Assembly (NCBI RefSeq): GCF_000002875.2
Contig: NC_009410.2
Span: 634,492 to 698,491, forward strand
Reading direction: 5' to 3'
DNA from: Leishmania infantum JPCM5
Taxonomy: Eukaryota > Euglenozoa > Kinetoplastea > Trypanosomatida > Trypanosomatidae
Length of the DNA: 64,000 bases
Of this stretch, positions 44,920 to 55,475 are shown one piece after another (the first letter of the stretch is position 1; each line of letters starts with the position of its first letter). The translations under genes and the position numbers were made by a program. The notes beneath the pieces were generated by a model, which was not told the origin of the DNA, did not search any database, and worked only from the letters and a program-made list of their open reading frames with translations.

Positions 44920-46561
44920 CCCTCCACCAGATGGGGTGCGTTGTGTGGATGAGGTCTATTTGTGTGCGTGGGTAAAAGAGGGGCGTGCATTTGTGTTCTC
45001 TCTCTTGTCGCTCCCCTCTTGCCTTCTGCGTTGGAAACGTTGCCGCGGGCTTTTCTTTTTTGGGACTGCCCTCGATCGTGTGCGCCCGTGCATCACCACC
45101 GCAGTACCACACAACGCGTCTGCTGCTTCTTTTCTCTCGTTGTTGTCTTTATTTCAACTCACATGTCCCGGTCCCGCTTTCGATATCTCCGTCTCTGTGG
45201 AGGACGTCGGGCATGGCTGCCTCTCGGCAGCCGTGATGAGGCCAGCGAGGCGGAGGTCGAAAGCGGCAACTGGAGAGCGAGCGGGAGCAGCACCGATAAC
45301 ATCGGCAAGGCGGGGTCAGTCGACAGAGAACACAAGGCACAAAGGCGACTCTCTACAAGAATGTCAAAAGGTGAAGCAGGCGACGCGCGCAATGAGTGAT
45401 GAGTTCGCAGCGAGCAACACCACGACGCACGACGGGGACGACGAAGCGCCCTCCTGTTGCCCCCAAATTCTTCTGACCCAGTCAATGCGGGCAATGGCTA
45501 CATGAGCTCATGCGTGTGCGCTCGTGCGTGCACACACACGAGCGCCTCGGCAGCCTCTCCTATTTCTCGCGGCTCGCCCTCCTCCCCTGCCTCTTTCCCT
45601 TTCGTGTCAACTCTGTTGATGCTGTTTGCTCATGCTGCTGTCCTTCACGGACGTGACGCTCCTGTCACCGCTGTGCACCTGCGAATCCCACCGACTGCAT
45701 CCCCAATGCACCGGCTCCCCTCCCATGGATATTACGCGCGCGCACGGGTGTCTCTCATCGCTAACGAAAAAAAAAAGGGTTTTGCAAAAAGAGGCGGCTT
45801 GCCACTGACTCACAAACACCACCCACCCACCAACCCACTCACTGACCTACTCACGCATACACACACACACACACACACAAGTCCGACCGTCCGAACCTCC
45901 TCCCTCCCTCCCCCCATCTGCTCTTCTTGCTGCCGCGAAGGGAGAGAGCGGGGGCTGACGCCATCGTGCGTGCATTGGGGTGACACGGATCTGTCTCTCA
46001 TTGGCTTGTGCACTTCCTTTTTTGGTTTTATAGAAAACTTACTCGTCAGCGCTGCCGCCGTCCCTCTCCCTCTTCCAATCATTCCACGCAAGTAGACGCA
46101 CCCACACACTTGCACAAGAATACGCACGAGCACCGGCAAGCAACATCCCCGGTATCCCTCCACCGCTTGTGCATGAACGTGTGTGTGTGTGGGGCACCTC
46201 TCATCTCTGCTCCCTGTGCTGCCGCCACGGCTCTTCCCGTCTTGCTTTCGTTTTTTCTTTGGTCTTCGCCTCTTTCGCTGTGTGCGCGAGTGTGTTTCTC
46301 CCCCCTTCTCGTCACTGCTTCGCTTTTAGATTGCTCTCTTTCTCTCGCCGTAGGGGGGGGGGCGTGCCCCTCTTGAGTGCGGTGCGCGCGCGCGGTGTTG
46401 CCAGAAGTTTCTGCTGCTTTTCATTTTTTTGTGTTTGTATCGAACCTCTGCATCGCGCGTGTCCGCGCGCTTCGTAAGGAGACTCCGGCACTCACCTCAC
46501 CGCCTACTCTTCTCCAGATCGCACACGAGCCAGCAACTCCCCTTTCATCCGCCCTTATCCG

Positions 46562-46595
46562 GTAGTCAACTCCCGTCTGTTTTTCTCCGTCACAG
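46562..46595 (+). promoter_or_regulatory. Predicted polypyrimidine tract and SL acceptor for the LRR gene
   Basis: A TC-rich tract at about 46571-46591 (CCCGTCTGTTTTTCTCCGTC) is followed by ACAG ending at 46595. The ATG at 46626 is the first downstream, a 30-base leader. Inferred. Confidence 0.45.
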
Positions 46596-46625
46596 TAGAG
46601 AAGGGCGAGCGCGCAGGGCTGCTGA

Positions 46626-49600
46626 ATGAGCTCCAGTTCCACAGGACCGGCGAGGCTTCTGCTGAACAGCTTCACGGTGGCCGCGACACCACAGACGCTC
46701 TCGGTATCAAACGCGGAGGATGAGGACCGCTCGGACGGCACGGCACTAACAGACGGGCAAGACGCCGACGCACAGGTTCACGCTAGACCGACGATATCAG
46801 CATTCGCAGGCGCCATCAGCGCGTCAGTGGAAGGGGAGGAGGAGGAGCCGCGTCCGAGCAGTGCAGCCCCGCTGCCGGCACCGGCCCCGCCTCCTTCGTC
46901 GCAGCCCGCATCATCGCCTTGGGCTGCCTTGGAGTGTCTCTCCTCCCCGATCGTTAATACAAGCCCTCACTCGAGGCGGTACTCCTTCTCTTCCCTGCAT
47001 TCTCGGCAGCGGGTGTGGGGAGCCCCAATGGGAAGCCGGGCCTACAATGTGGGCCGCACCGGCGACGACCTCCGTGGCATCCCGGCGACACCGTTTCGAT
47101 GGCGCTCTTCGCTTCCCCACGCAGCAGGAACTTCTCTGCTGAAGCCTGGTCAACATGACTTCCGTCATGCTACGACAACCACGGCCACACTGCACCCCGA
47201 GAGAAACCGCCGTCATGTCAGCGAGCAGCTCGGGCGCTCCCCCACGGGGGCCTTCACACCCCACATCCGCTACCGGACCTCGAGTGGCGGGTCCCCTGGC
47301 GCTCGGGCCGCCTCCGGCGGGTTGTCCACGTCAGATGCGAACGCGTCTGTCAACTGCGACTGTGAGAGCCGCCATCGTCATGTGAGTCCCGTGTGCCACG
47401 CACCTGCAGAGTCGGCGCCGCACGCCTCTATCCCTTCGGCACACGCTGCCGCTCCGTTTCTACGGCCGCCGGCGCCTGCGTGGTCCTTCCTCCTGCACCC
47501 CCACGATAACGCACAAGGCGCATCCTTCCTGCTGCCACCGCCGTTGCTGGCCACGACGCACCAAGGCGGCGCCGCCGTCTCTACTATGTCTTCTGGCTGT
47601 GGCGCCGCAACGCGCTCCGCCCGTGTTGTGACCCTCTGCGCCCCTGCGGAGACGACGGCACAGGAGGATGGCAGTGCGGCAAGGCGGATGCGAAGATGCG
47701 TGAGTTTGCCTGTGAGCAGCGCACCATCTGCTGCCTTAGCTGCAACCCCCTCCATCAGCGATGTGTGGGTGCAGCAAGAGCGGCGGAACCAAGCGCTGCG
47801 ACGAGGTCACTGCGAACCCGCTGAGGAGGCGGAGGCCGCCGCCGACATGACTCGCGGCAGCTCCCAAGCATCCGTCAACCACGCAGGGGCTGTGAAGAAC
47901 GGTGGGGGGGATAGCGTTACTGAGCCCGTTGCGATCGGACACCTCACCCTGCGCTCGCTCACGGAGGAGTACAATCGCTTCTCCACGGAGGGCACCGTCG
48001 GCTGGATTGGACTGCAGGTGCACCTACGCCGCCACACGCAGACTAACCAGATCTTTGCCCTGGACCTGACGTGCTGCCACATGCGTCGCCATCAATGGAC
48101 GTGGTTTTCCCAGGACATCCTGCCGCAGCTCCGCGCGCTGGAGGTGCTGCGCCTTGTCCAGATGCACTTGGAGGACGACGAGGTGGCGGAGCTGGTGCGT
48201 GGCAGCTGTGGGCTGTCCGCCGCAGCCGACGGCCGCCGCAGCGCGGGTCGAAGCTGGCAGCAAAGCTCTTTGTCAGCAAGTCGCCACAAGGTGGATAGCG
48301 GCCGAGGCGGCCGTGGCAGCGGTGACCCCGCCGTGCAGTCGGCCCCACTCGCACACCTGCGTGTGCTGGACCTCAGCGGCAACGCCTTCACTCAACGCAG
48401 CTGCACGCATCTGGGCAAGATGATGCTGTGGATGGCGGGAACTCTCGAGGAGGTGCGCCTGCTGGGGAACCCGCTGAAGGACTACGGCATGCAGACGCTC
48501 TCCGTCTATGTGGCGAAGCTGAATCTGGAGGCACTCGAGCAGGACCCATCCCTGTTCCCCGCTGCACTGCGCGATTGCTGCGCGCAAGTAATCCAGAAGT
48601 GTGGACGCGGGCATGCGAGGAGGAGCCGGAAGGTAGGCTCAGCACCACCGTCTCCGCAGCCGGCCGCCGCTGCCGGCGTCATGCACGCTGGATATAGCGA
48701 GGGCGAGAGCAGAGGCGATGCACGCGGTTTGGTCGCGGCGCTGCCCCTTGGACCTGTGCTGCTCGACCTGCGCGATTGCCGTGCCTCGGCACGCGGCCTG
48801 TCCGACATACTTGCCGCCGCCAGTCGTGCGCACCGTCTGCGCACCCTGGTGCTCTCGCACAACGTCGCTGGTGTGACGTCGCTACTGCCGCTGCCGGCAA
48901 GCGCGCACCACGAGGCAGCCAACCTTGCCAAAGAGGAAGCTATGGAGTCCGAGGAGAGGGAGGCGCGTGCGAGAAGCCGTGATGGCCGCGGCCCCCTACC
49001 CCGACTCCGGCCGTTACCGTGCCGGCTGAGGCTGGCCAAGACGCCGCTCGTCTACTCCGGCGCCCTCATGCGGGGCCAGCACACCGCCCTCAGCGACGTG
49101 GCCGGATTCGCCACATCGTGCGCTCTCTCCACACTCGTCCTTTATGGTGTCCCGCTTAGCCAGACCTGCTCGCCTCTGGGATTCCGCGAGTTGCTGCTGA
49201 ACATCTTCTTCAGCTGTCCGCTGCTCGACCTAGTCGATCTCTCCGATACGTTCGAGTGGTCTTTGGTGCCCCCAGAGGCACAGAAGGCGCTCTTGGCCGA
49301 GGCGAATTGCAGGGACGCGGTGGAGCAGCGTTTGCGCAGCCCCGAAGCCCAGCGAGGACTTCATGTGCACCGCGAGGACCAAGGCGAGGTCGAGTTTAGG
49401 CTTGACAGTGCGACCGTGAGTAACCAGACACGGCTTGGCGACATGTTTGGCGAGCTGATGGCACACGTGGCCTTCAACGCGGTGGTGCGGCGCCGTCTCC
49501 CACCGGCTGCTTTTCTTCACGTACGTGAGTTGCACTTGAGCAACACCGGTCTGACGGACGCCGGCGCGCGTGGTCTATGCGTGAGCGTGCGGCGCGGACG

Positions 49601-52600
49601 GTCGCAGACGGGCATGCTGGCATCTTTGGCGGTGCTGAACCTGTCTGACAACCTGCTCACCGTGCGCGGATGCGTGCGGGTAATCTCAGCCTTTCTCTTG
49701 GATGGCGACGCTGAGGTTGATGTAGATGCGACGCGGAGCTGCCTAGCGTCGCTTGCCACCACGTCCACTGCTGCTAGGCCTGCTGTGATCGCTCGCTTAA
49801 CCGCCTTGGCGCTGCAGCGCAACTCTGGCTTTGTAAGCGCCAGAGGTGATGGCACTGCCGGCGGCGTCAATGGCGCCAGTGACGATGGCGCGGAGCATCT
49901 GCAGCAGGTGTGCACGGCCGCCGAAACGGCGGTGCTGCGGCGCGCCACATTGCGGTCTGCCGTGTGCTCCAATCAGGTTCACGGGAACAGCAGCAGCGGT
50001 GCGGCGAATGCAGGTGATGCGACTCAGGAAGAGCGGGCGCCACCCTTGACGGTGTACTTTAGCGCGCCTCCCTCGGTGGAAGCGACATCGTCCATCAGCA
50101 GCAGCGGCGCCGGCGGCCAGCGTCGACCATCGGCTTTCTTAGCTTCAACGGCGAGCGTGGACGTTTTTTATGCTGGCTGCGATGATCAAGGCGATGTGTA
50201 TTGCACGTGTCCGTGCAGTCGTTTCTATGTGCCCAAGCCTGCATCTGCCCAGGCTGTGGAGAAGGAAGACACCAACACCAGAGGTCTGTCCTGCTTTGCG
50301 CAGCAGAAGCCGTGCTCATCAACCGAAGTTTCACGTGCTCTGGCCGGCACGGCGACTGCACACGGAGATCAAACAGCCTCAGCGTTGGCAGTGTCGGAGA
50401 TGACCCGCGGCGGCTGCGGCGCTCTCGGCACTGATGCCACTCCTACTGCTGGCAAGAAGCAGCAACACCGCGCACAGGACGGTCCTCAGCGCAACCTTTT
50501 CGCAGCACTGGGTGCGCCGCGCGATGCCGTCGCTGCTGCCGGCACCGGGGCAGGTGGCGAGAGCCCCAACGGACTGGTCAACACGACCCCGCTTCACCAT
50601 CTACGGAACTTTACAAACGACGTCGAAGCTGGTGCCGCCGTCTCCGCCGCTTCAGTCTCCTCCTCGTCCTTTCCTTTGCCACCGCCGCCGTCCGACTCAG
50701 TGTCTGTGATGGTGGCAGCGCGACACACCTCAGACTTGGCTACCGCTGGCGTCGGTCCCCGCTTCCTGCAGCCGCAGCAACAACAGCAGACGACCCTGCT
50801 GCCGCGTCGCGAGAGCGGCCTCTCGGTGCCTGGTGGGTCGAATTTTGGTGCGCTCTTTATGAGCAAGGCAGAGAAAACCCCACCTATAACCTTGGGAGCG
50901 CCGGCCGGCGCTGTCCTTGCCGACGCAGCGGCTGTGGTACCTGTGGTCGCGGACGTAGACGTGGGCGTGGACGTCAGCGACGCGCTTGTGTCGACCACCG
51001 CCAATGCAAGGCGCTTGGGTGGCCGACGTGCGAGACTGCGGCGAACTCGCACCTTCGTGCTCTCCTATGACCACCCAGCTGGACATCTGCTCTGTCGTGC
51101 TTTGGGTGTTCTGCTGCGACCATCGCCAGACCCTCTCGGCGAGGGAGCCCGTGCTGCACTCGAGCAGGACCTGCTAGCTGCACTGAAGCGCGCATCGGCA
51201 GCCTCTAAAACGCGCTCGACCTCTGCGCAGGGCGGCGACGAGGGTGGTGGTGACGGCGGTGGGGCAGGCAAGGCCGCGAGCGCCACCACCACGGCGGAGT
51301 CGGTTCGCTACCTTCCTCCTGGTCCGCCCTCGGCGACCGTGGCGGATGGCGGCGACTCGAGCCAGCTGGGGGCAGATGTGCACTGGATGCGCTTCGAGGT
51401 GACGACAGGCGAGCGGAAAGGGGACATGGCGCAGCTGCTACAGGAGGTGCTGAACGTGCCGCTGCCTGAGCAGCGTGTGCTCTTTGAGCGACTCCTGCAG
51501 TTCCTTACGCAGCACGTCACGTGTGGTGAGGACTCACATGGGACGCCGACAGCGGAGGACTTGTGGGATCCGGTGCGTGCGATCGAGCAAGCTGCGCGGT
51601 CATCCGCGGCGGTGCGGGCAAGGCTCGAGATCGCCTACGGCGGAGTTGCTGAGGCTGCAGTGCACGCGCGCCATCAGTACCACGGCGCTGCCGATGCGAC
51701 ACTCGTCCCAATCAATGATGCCGGTGGTGGTGCTGCTGCGGCAGCGGCTGGCGCACTGGACGACGCCGATGGCACAGAGGGTATCGTGCGCCTCGACCGC
51801 CTCTACTTCGCCTTGTGGAGAGAGCTGGGAATGCCAGTCGGCGACACAGCGCGGGATGCACTGCCGCATGCGCCTTCCTCTGTCTGCATCAAGGAAAGAG
51901 GAGCGGAGACGCCGGCCGGCAGCGATGGACGACCTGACTTGCTTGACAGAGCAGCTGACGGCGGCGGTCTTTACACCTCTTTCTCCACCCCGCACGACGT
52001 CCTGTCATGTCGATCTTCGGAGGCCGCCGTGGCACTGTCACCGCAGCCGTCCGCCGCGACGCATCCGCCGCGACCTCATGCCGTCAACTTTTACGACGGA
52101 GTGGGCGGCGAGCCGAAGCCAAGGCAGCGGCAGAGCCTACCAGCAACCGTGCACCAAGGGCAATGCGCCAGCGCCTTCGCACCTGCCGCCGCTGCCGGCG
52201 GCGATCAAGGCGGCGCGAAGTGGACGACGAGCAGGCGCGAGGGAGCGGAGAGGGAAGAGGGCGACGAGGGGGCGTCGGTAGACTCGACGAGTGTGACCAC
52301 GCCTGAGAAACAGCTCAACCACACCCACTGCATCGAACTCGGTAGCGCCGCTGCGGCGCTCTCGCCATCGCCATTGGCGCTGGCCAATTCAAATGCGGAG
52401 GTGCCGCAGCCAGACTCCCCGTCTGTGGAAGTGGTGCTCGCGGACAAGCTCATGAGACTGTCGCCGCCAGCGAAGACGCGCGATGCGGCCGGTGCTGCCG
52501 TGGCACCGCCGCTCGCTCCGCAGCTGCACGTCTCCCGTGCTTCTCTTACGGCTGCAGAGGACGACGAGAAGGGGCAGCAACACGTGGACGACTTCAATGC

Positions 52601-55475
52601 TGAAAGGAATGCGCTCCGTGCCGTGACGTCTCGGCTGCTCATTGACAAGCGCAGCGACGAGGAGCGAAGCGGCAGTAGCGGCAGAGCTGGAAGCCCAGCG
52701 AGGAGCGGCGGCACCCTGTTGTCCCAGCCACAGCAGAAACAGTCGGAGGGGTGCCAGCAAACTCAGCCCGAGCTGGTTCACGCTGGCGCCACGGGCGTGC
52801 AAGCAGAGGAAGCGGAAGGCGAGGAAGACGTCGCCATCGTGTCTCCGATCCGAGTGCAGCGCCGCTCCAGCCAGCTGATCGGCCGAGTCAAGACCTTCAC
52901 GCTTTCCTACACGCACCAGGAGGGGACGGCGGTGTGCCGCGCGTGGCGGCTGCTCCACACCGCCACGCACGTATGCCGAAGCGGCAGCACCAACTCTAAC
53001 AACGGCACGAGTGTCGCACCGGCAGATGCCGTGGCGCCAATCGCGCCGTCTTCCCCGCCGTCTCTTGCAGCTCTGGCGAAGGAGGCTCAAAGGTGTCTGT
53101 GTGACGACTTCCTAGCGTTCCTGCAGCCACCCGACGAGGACGCTGAGCATGCCGTGCTGTCTGTGTCGCTGCACTGTGACAGCGGCGTGGCAACAGCAAT
53201 GCTTCAGGTGCAGGTGCAGACGAACGAGCGCCGCGCCGTTCTGGCGGACCGGCTGCAGCACAGCAACCATGGCGTCCGCCGCAGTGTCGGACGCGGCAGC
53301 CGCAGCGGGTTGGTGCCGCTCAGTGTGCAGGAGGTGGACCAGTTCTACTTTCCGCGTTTGACACGTCTGCTTCGCCAGTACAAGACCGTCGCTGACACGG
53401 CGGCGCAAGTGCAGGCCTTCTTGCAGCCGCGCGCGGCGGTGCAGGCTCGGCTTCTGCAGAGCCACGGAAGCGTCGCGGCGCTTGTGCACTACTATCATGG
53501 TAGCCAGGCTGCGCTGGAACACGAGCTGGGGATCTCGTCCTGGCAGGTGCTCATGGACCCGGCCCTGCCGAGCACCGCCAGAGCGGAACAGCTGAAGGAG
53601 GAGGTCATGTCCCCAACAGTGGCGGTGGACCGAGTGCTGAGACGCGAGAGGGCCGGGGTGGAGAGCAATCAAGGCGGCAGCGCGCCGCGAGTGGGCAGCG
53701 GCGACACCGGTGAAGACGCGCCGGGCACCTCCTTTCCTCAAGGAGCAAACGCGGCCCCCAGCTCACCACCACAGCCGACTGCGGCAGGCACACGGCAGCC
53801 GTCTTGCCCCACCTCAGCCGATGGCAGTGTTACTGGTGCCACCAACCTGCAGGGCCGTCCGCCAACTCGTCCGCGCCGTCCGCCTACGCCGCCACACGCC
53901 ATCACGCACACCAGCAGTATCTCGTTCGATGAGGTGACAGAGGAGCCGACGAGCGAGGCGGGCCCCGTTGTGGTGCTGCGGGGCACGGCGCCGGCCCCAG
54001 CCCCACGCTCGCCCTCGAGCCCGCAGTCTCTCAACCCACAGTACTTCCCTGCCATGTACCGGCAGGTGGTCTCCACGACGCTGCCGTCGCGCGCCGGCGT
54101 TGAGGACGTGCCGGAGCGAAGCGCTCTGAACGAGCCAGGCGGTCCGCCGGACGGGGGCTCCGACACTGGCCTGGTGTCGCCCCTGACGGCCGTGTCCAGC
54201 GCAGCCGGGTCACCGACCTCGAAACACCTAGGCTTGGCTCTCGAGCAGCCGGCGCCGACAGTGGCGGTCGCCGCATCGGAGAATTCGCTCTCTCCTCTGC
54301 CCGTGCCACGCGTTGTGCGTCAGCTCGCTGACGGCACGGACTCGGTGGCGGCACCGGCTGCGAAGAAGGGAGGCGGCGACATGCTGCTCAGCCGCAGCGA
54401 TGCCAGCGGTAACCCGAGCGCCACAGCCGTAACCGCGTCGTCGTCTTCATCGTTAGTAATGCCGACGTCGAAGACGAGGCCCGTTGGCGGCACTAACGCA
54501 GCTGTTTCGCCGGTGCCACTGCCTCGGCTGCCGGTAGAGCGCGATAACTCCAACACTGCTGGCCACAGCAACGCCTCTTCGCGGTCACTGGAACCGAGCC
54601 ATCATCAGCCTGGTGCCGCGGCTGGCGCCGGCAGCTCTAGTTCCGTCGCCGGTTCGGACCGATGCAAGTCAGAGTATGAGCGCGTGCTGGAGGGCAAGTA
54701 CAAGCGTCTAATGCGAGTCGCCTACGACGGGGTGGCCCGCGGTAGTGTCCCGCTAGACCCGCAGCATCAGCAGAAGACCGTCATTGGCCGTGGCAAGTGG
54801 GGCACACAGAAGGTGGAGCTATCGCTGGAGTGGGAGATCTTGTTTGTGCTGACGTTTGAGAAGAGTCGCAAGCTTGGCCGCAGCTCACGGCGAGCGCAGA
54901 TGCTGGTGCATCCGGTAGGCTGCGGCTTCGAGTGCGCGGCGGGCGATGATCTAATTCACACGGCCTCCAGCGGCATCTACGGCGGTGAAAACTCCTCCCT
55001 GCACTCGTCCGCCATCAACGGCGAGTCGGGCGACGGCGGACATCACCTGCCAGCGACGGCAATGCCGAAAATACCGCGTAAGAGGGAGTCGTCCAAGTCG
55101 TCTGCGTCGCACCTTGTCATCACGATTCAGCGGCCGTTCACTCCGGACGAGGTTGGCTCCTCTTCGCATGACATGGAGGAGACACTGATGGCTGGTGCGC
55201 TGCTCACCGTCTCGTCGTCCTCGAAGGCGGCGTGGCTGCTCGTTGGTGGAAACGACGAGACTAGTACCACATCTCGAGCGAGCGCTGGCGTCAACCAGGT
55301 GGCACACGAGTACGTGTTTCAGCTCTGCCAAGCCTCTCTCACACTGGACATTGAAATGAAGAGCTCCAAGCACGTGCAGGAGGCGCTCCGCTTGTTGAAA
55401 AACAGCATCCGACGCGCTACACAAGCCGTGAAGAAGTCGATGCTGAACGCGCACATACCGCCACCGTCGCGCTAG
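46626..55475 (+). CDS. Giant leucine-rich-repeat protein with an internal duplication, 2949 aa
   Basis: Predicted 2949-aa protein of unknown function. Residues 1-430 are disordered. Leucine-rich repeats of ribonuclease-inhibitor type lie at about 576-625 (LRVLDLSGNAF, LEEVRLLGNPL), near 737 (LRTLVLSHN), near 834 and at about 965-1016 (VRELHLSNTGLTDAGARGL, LAVLNLSDNLL). Two later blocks resemble each other: about 1470-1695 begins RTRTFVLSYDHPAGHLLCRA, and about 2085-2305 begins GRVKTFTLSYTHQEGTAVCRA. Each ends about 190 residues later in a related segment (AVRARLEIAYGG... and AVQARLLQSHGS..., both followed by YHG). A C-terminal domain (about 2680-2949) has YERVLEGKYKRLMRVAYDG and KVELSLEWEILFVLTFEKS, and ends in a basic helix. 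Long Ser/Ala/Gly-rich linkers join the blocks. No enzyme motif or membrane segment was seen. Probably a scaffold, by analogy with LRR proteins. Confidence 0.75.
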   Translation: MSSSSTGPARLLLNSFTVAATPQTLSVSNAEDEDRSDGTALTDGQDADAQVHARPTISAFAGAISASVEGEEEEPRPSSAAPLPAPAPPPSSQPASSPWAALECLSSPIVNTSPHSRRYSFSSLHSRQRVWGAPMGSRAYNVGRTGDDLRGIPATPFRWRSSLPHAAGTSLLKPGQHDFRHATTTTATLHPERNRRHVSEQLGRSPTGAFTPHIRYRTSSGGSPGARAASGGLSTSDANASVNCDCESRHRHVSPVCHAPAESAPHASIPSAHAAAPFLRPPAPAWSFLLHPHDNAQGASFLLPPPLLATTHQGGAAVSTMSSGCGAATRSARVVTLCAPAETTAQEDGSAARRMRRCVSLPVSSAPSAALAATPSISDVWVQQERRNQALRRGHCEPAEEAEAAADMTRGSSQASVNHAGAVKNGGGDSVTEPVAIGHLTLRSLTEEYNRFSTEGTVGWIGLQVHLRRHTQTNQIFALDLTCCHMRRHQWTWFSQDILPQLRALEVLRLVQMHLEDDEVAELVRGSCGLSAAADGRRSAGRSWQQSSLSASRHKVDSGRGGRGSGDPAVQSAPLAHLRVLDLSGNAFTQRSCTHLGKMMLWMAGTLEEVRLLGNPLKDYGMQTLSVYVAKLNLEALEQDPSLFPAALRDCCAQVIQKCGRGHARRSRKVGSAPPSPQPAAAAGVMHAGYSEGESRGDARGLVAALPLGPVLLDLRDCRASARGLSDILAAASRAHRLRTLVLSHNVAGVTSLLPLPASAHHEAANLAKEEAMESEEREARARSRDGRGPLPRLRPLPCRLRLAKTPLVYSGALMRGQHTALSDVAGFATSCALSTLVLYGVPLSQTCSPLGFRELLLNIFFSCPLLDLVDLSDTFEWSLVPPEAQKALLAEANCRDAVEQRLRSPEAQRGLHVHREDQGEVEFRLDSATVSNQTRLGDMFGELMAHVAFNAVVRRRLPPAAFLHVRELHLSNTGLTDAGARGLCVSVRRGRSQTGMLASLAVLNLSDNLLTVRGCVRVISAFLLDGDAEVDVDATRSCLASLATTSTAARPAVIARLTALALQRNSGFVSARGDGTAGGVNGASDDGAEHLQQVCTAAETAVLRRATLRSAVCSNQVHGNSSSGAANAGDATQEERAPPLTVYFSAPPSVEATSSISSSGAGGQRRPSAFLASTASVDVFYAGCDDQGDVYCTCPCSRFYVPKPASAQAVEKEDTNTRGLSCFAQQKPCSSTEVSRALAGTATAHGDQTASALAVSEMTRGGCGALGTDATPTAGKKQQHRAQDGPQRNLFAALGAPRDAVAAAGTGAGGESPNGLVNTTPLHHLRNFTNDVEAGAAVSAASVSSSSFPLPPPPSDSVSVMVAARHTSDLATAGVGPRFLQPQQQQQTTLLPRRESGLSVPGGSNFGALFMSKAEKTPPITLGAPAGAVLADAAAVVPVVADVDVGVDVSDALVSTTANARRLGGRRARLRRTRTFVLSYDHPAGHLLCRALGVLLRPSPDPLGEGARAALEQDLLAALKRASAASKTRSTSAQGGDEGGGDGGGAGKAASATTTAESVRYLPPGPPSATVADGGDSSQLGADVHWMRFEVTTGERKGDMAQLLQEVLNVPLPEQRVLFERLLQFLTQHVTCGEDSHGTPTAEDLWDPVRAIEQAARSSAAVRARLEIAYGGVAEAAVHARHQYHGAADATLVPINDAGGGAAAAAAGALDDADGTEGIVRLDRLYFALWRELGMPVGDTARDALPHAPSSVCIKERGAETPAGSDGRPDLLDRAADGGGLYTSFSTPHDVLSCRSSEAAVALSPQPSAATHPPRPHAVNFYDGVGGEPKPRQRQSLPATVHQGQCASAFAPAAAAGGDQGGAKWTTSRREGAEREEGDEGASVDSTSVTTPEKQLNHTHCIELGSAAAALSPSPLALANSNAEVPQPDSPSVEVVLADKLMRLSPPAKTRDAAGAAVAPPLAPQLHVSRASLTAAEDDEKGQQHVDDFNAERNALRAVTSRLLIDKRSDEERSGSSGRAGSPARSGGTLLSQPQQKQSEGCQQTQPELVHAGATGVQAEEAEGEEDVAIVSPIRVQRRSSQLIGRVKTFTLSYTHQEGTAVCRAWRLLHTATHVCRSGSTNSNNGTSVAPADAVAPIAPSSPPSLAALAKEAQRCLCDDFLAFLQPPDEDAEHAVLSVSLHCDSGVATAMLQVQVQTNERRAVLADRLQHSNHGVRRSVGRGSRSGLVPLSVQEVDQFYFPRLTRLLRQYKTVADTAAQVQAFLQPRAAVQARLLQSHGSVAALVHYYHGSQAALEHELGISSWQVLMDPALPSTARAEQLKEEVMSPTVAVDRVLRRERAGVESNQGGSAPRVGSGDTGEDAPGTSFPQGANAAPSSPPQPTAAGTRQPSCPTSADGSVTGATNLQGRPPTRPRRPPTPPHAITHTSSISFDEVTEEPTSEAGPVVVLRGTAPAPAPRSPSSPQSLNPQYFPAMYRQVVSTTLPSRAGVEDVPERSALNEPGGPPDGGSDTGLVSPLTAVSSAAGSPTSKHLGLALEQPAPTVAVAASENSLSPLPVPRVVRQLADGTDSVAAPAAKKGGGDMLLSRSDASGNPSATAVTASSSSSLVMPTSKTRPVGGTNAAVSPVPLPRLPVERDNSNTAGHSNASSRSLEPSHHQPGAAAGAGSSSSVAGSDRCKSEYERVLEGKYKRLMRVAYDGVARGSVPLDPQHQQKTVIGRGKWGTQKVELSLEWEILFVLTFEKSRKLGRSSRRAQMLVHPVGCGFECAAGDDLIHTASSGIYGGENSSLHSSAINGESGDGGHHLPATAMPKIPRKRESSKSSASHLVITIQRPFTPDEVGSSSHDMEETLMAGALLTVSSSSKAAWLLVGGNDETSTTSRASAGVNQVAHEYVFQLCQASLTLDIEMKSSKHVQEALRLLKNSIRRATQAVKKSMLNAHIPPPSR

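Larger units (their letters stand above)
43836..46625. other. Intergenic with repeat copy 3, between the PAM2 and LRR genes
   Basis: 2.8 kb. Holds repeat copy 3 (44441-44919), base-balanced sequence at 45160-45500 with a weak 78-codon ORF (45163-45399), an AC repeat at 45859-45879 and a CT-rich leader from about 46200. No gene is firmly supported. Confidence 0.55.
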
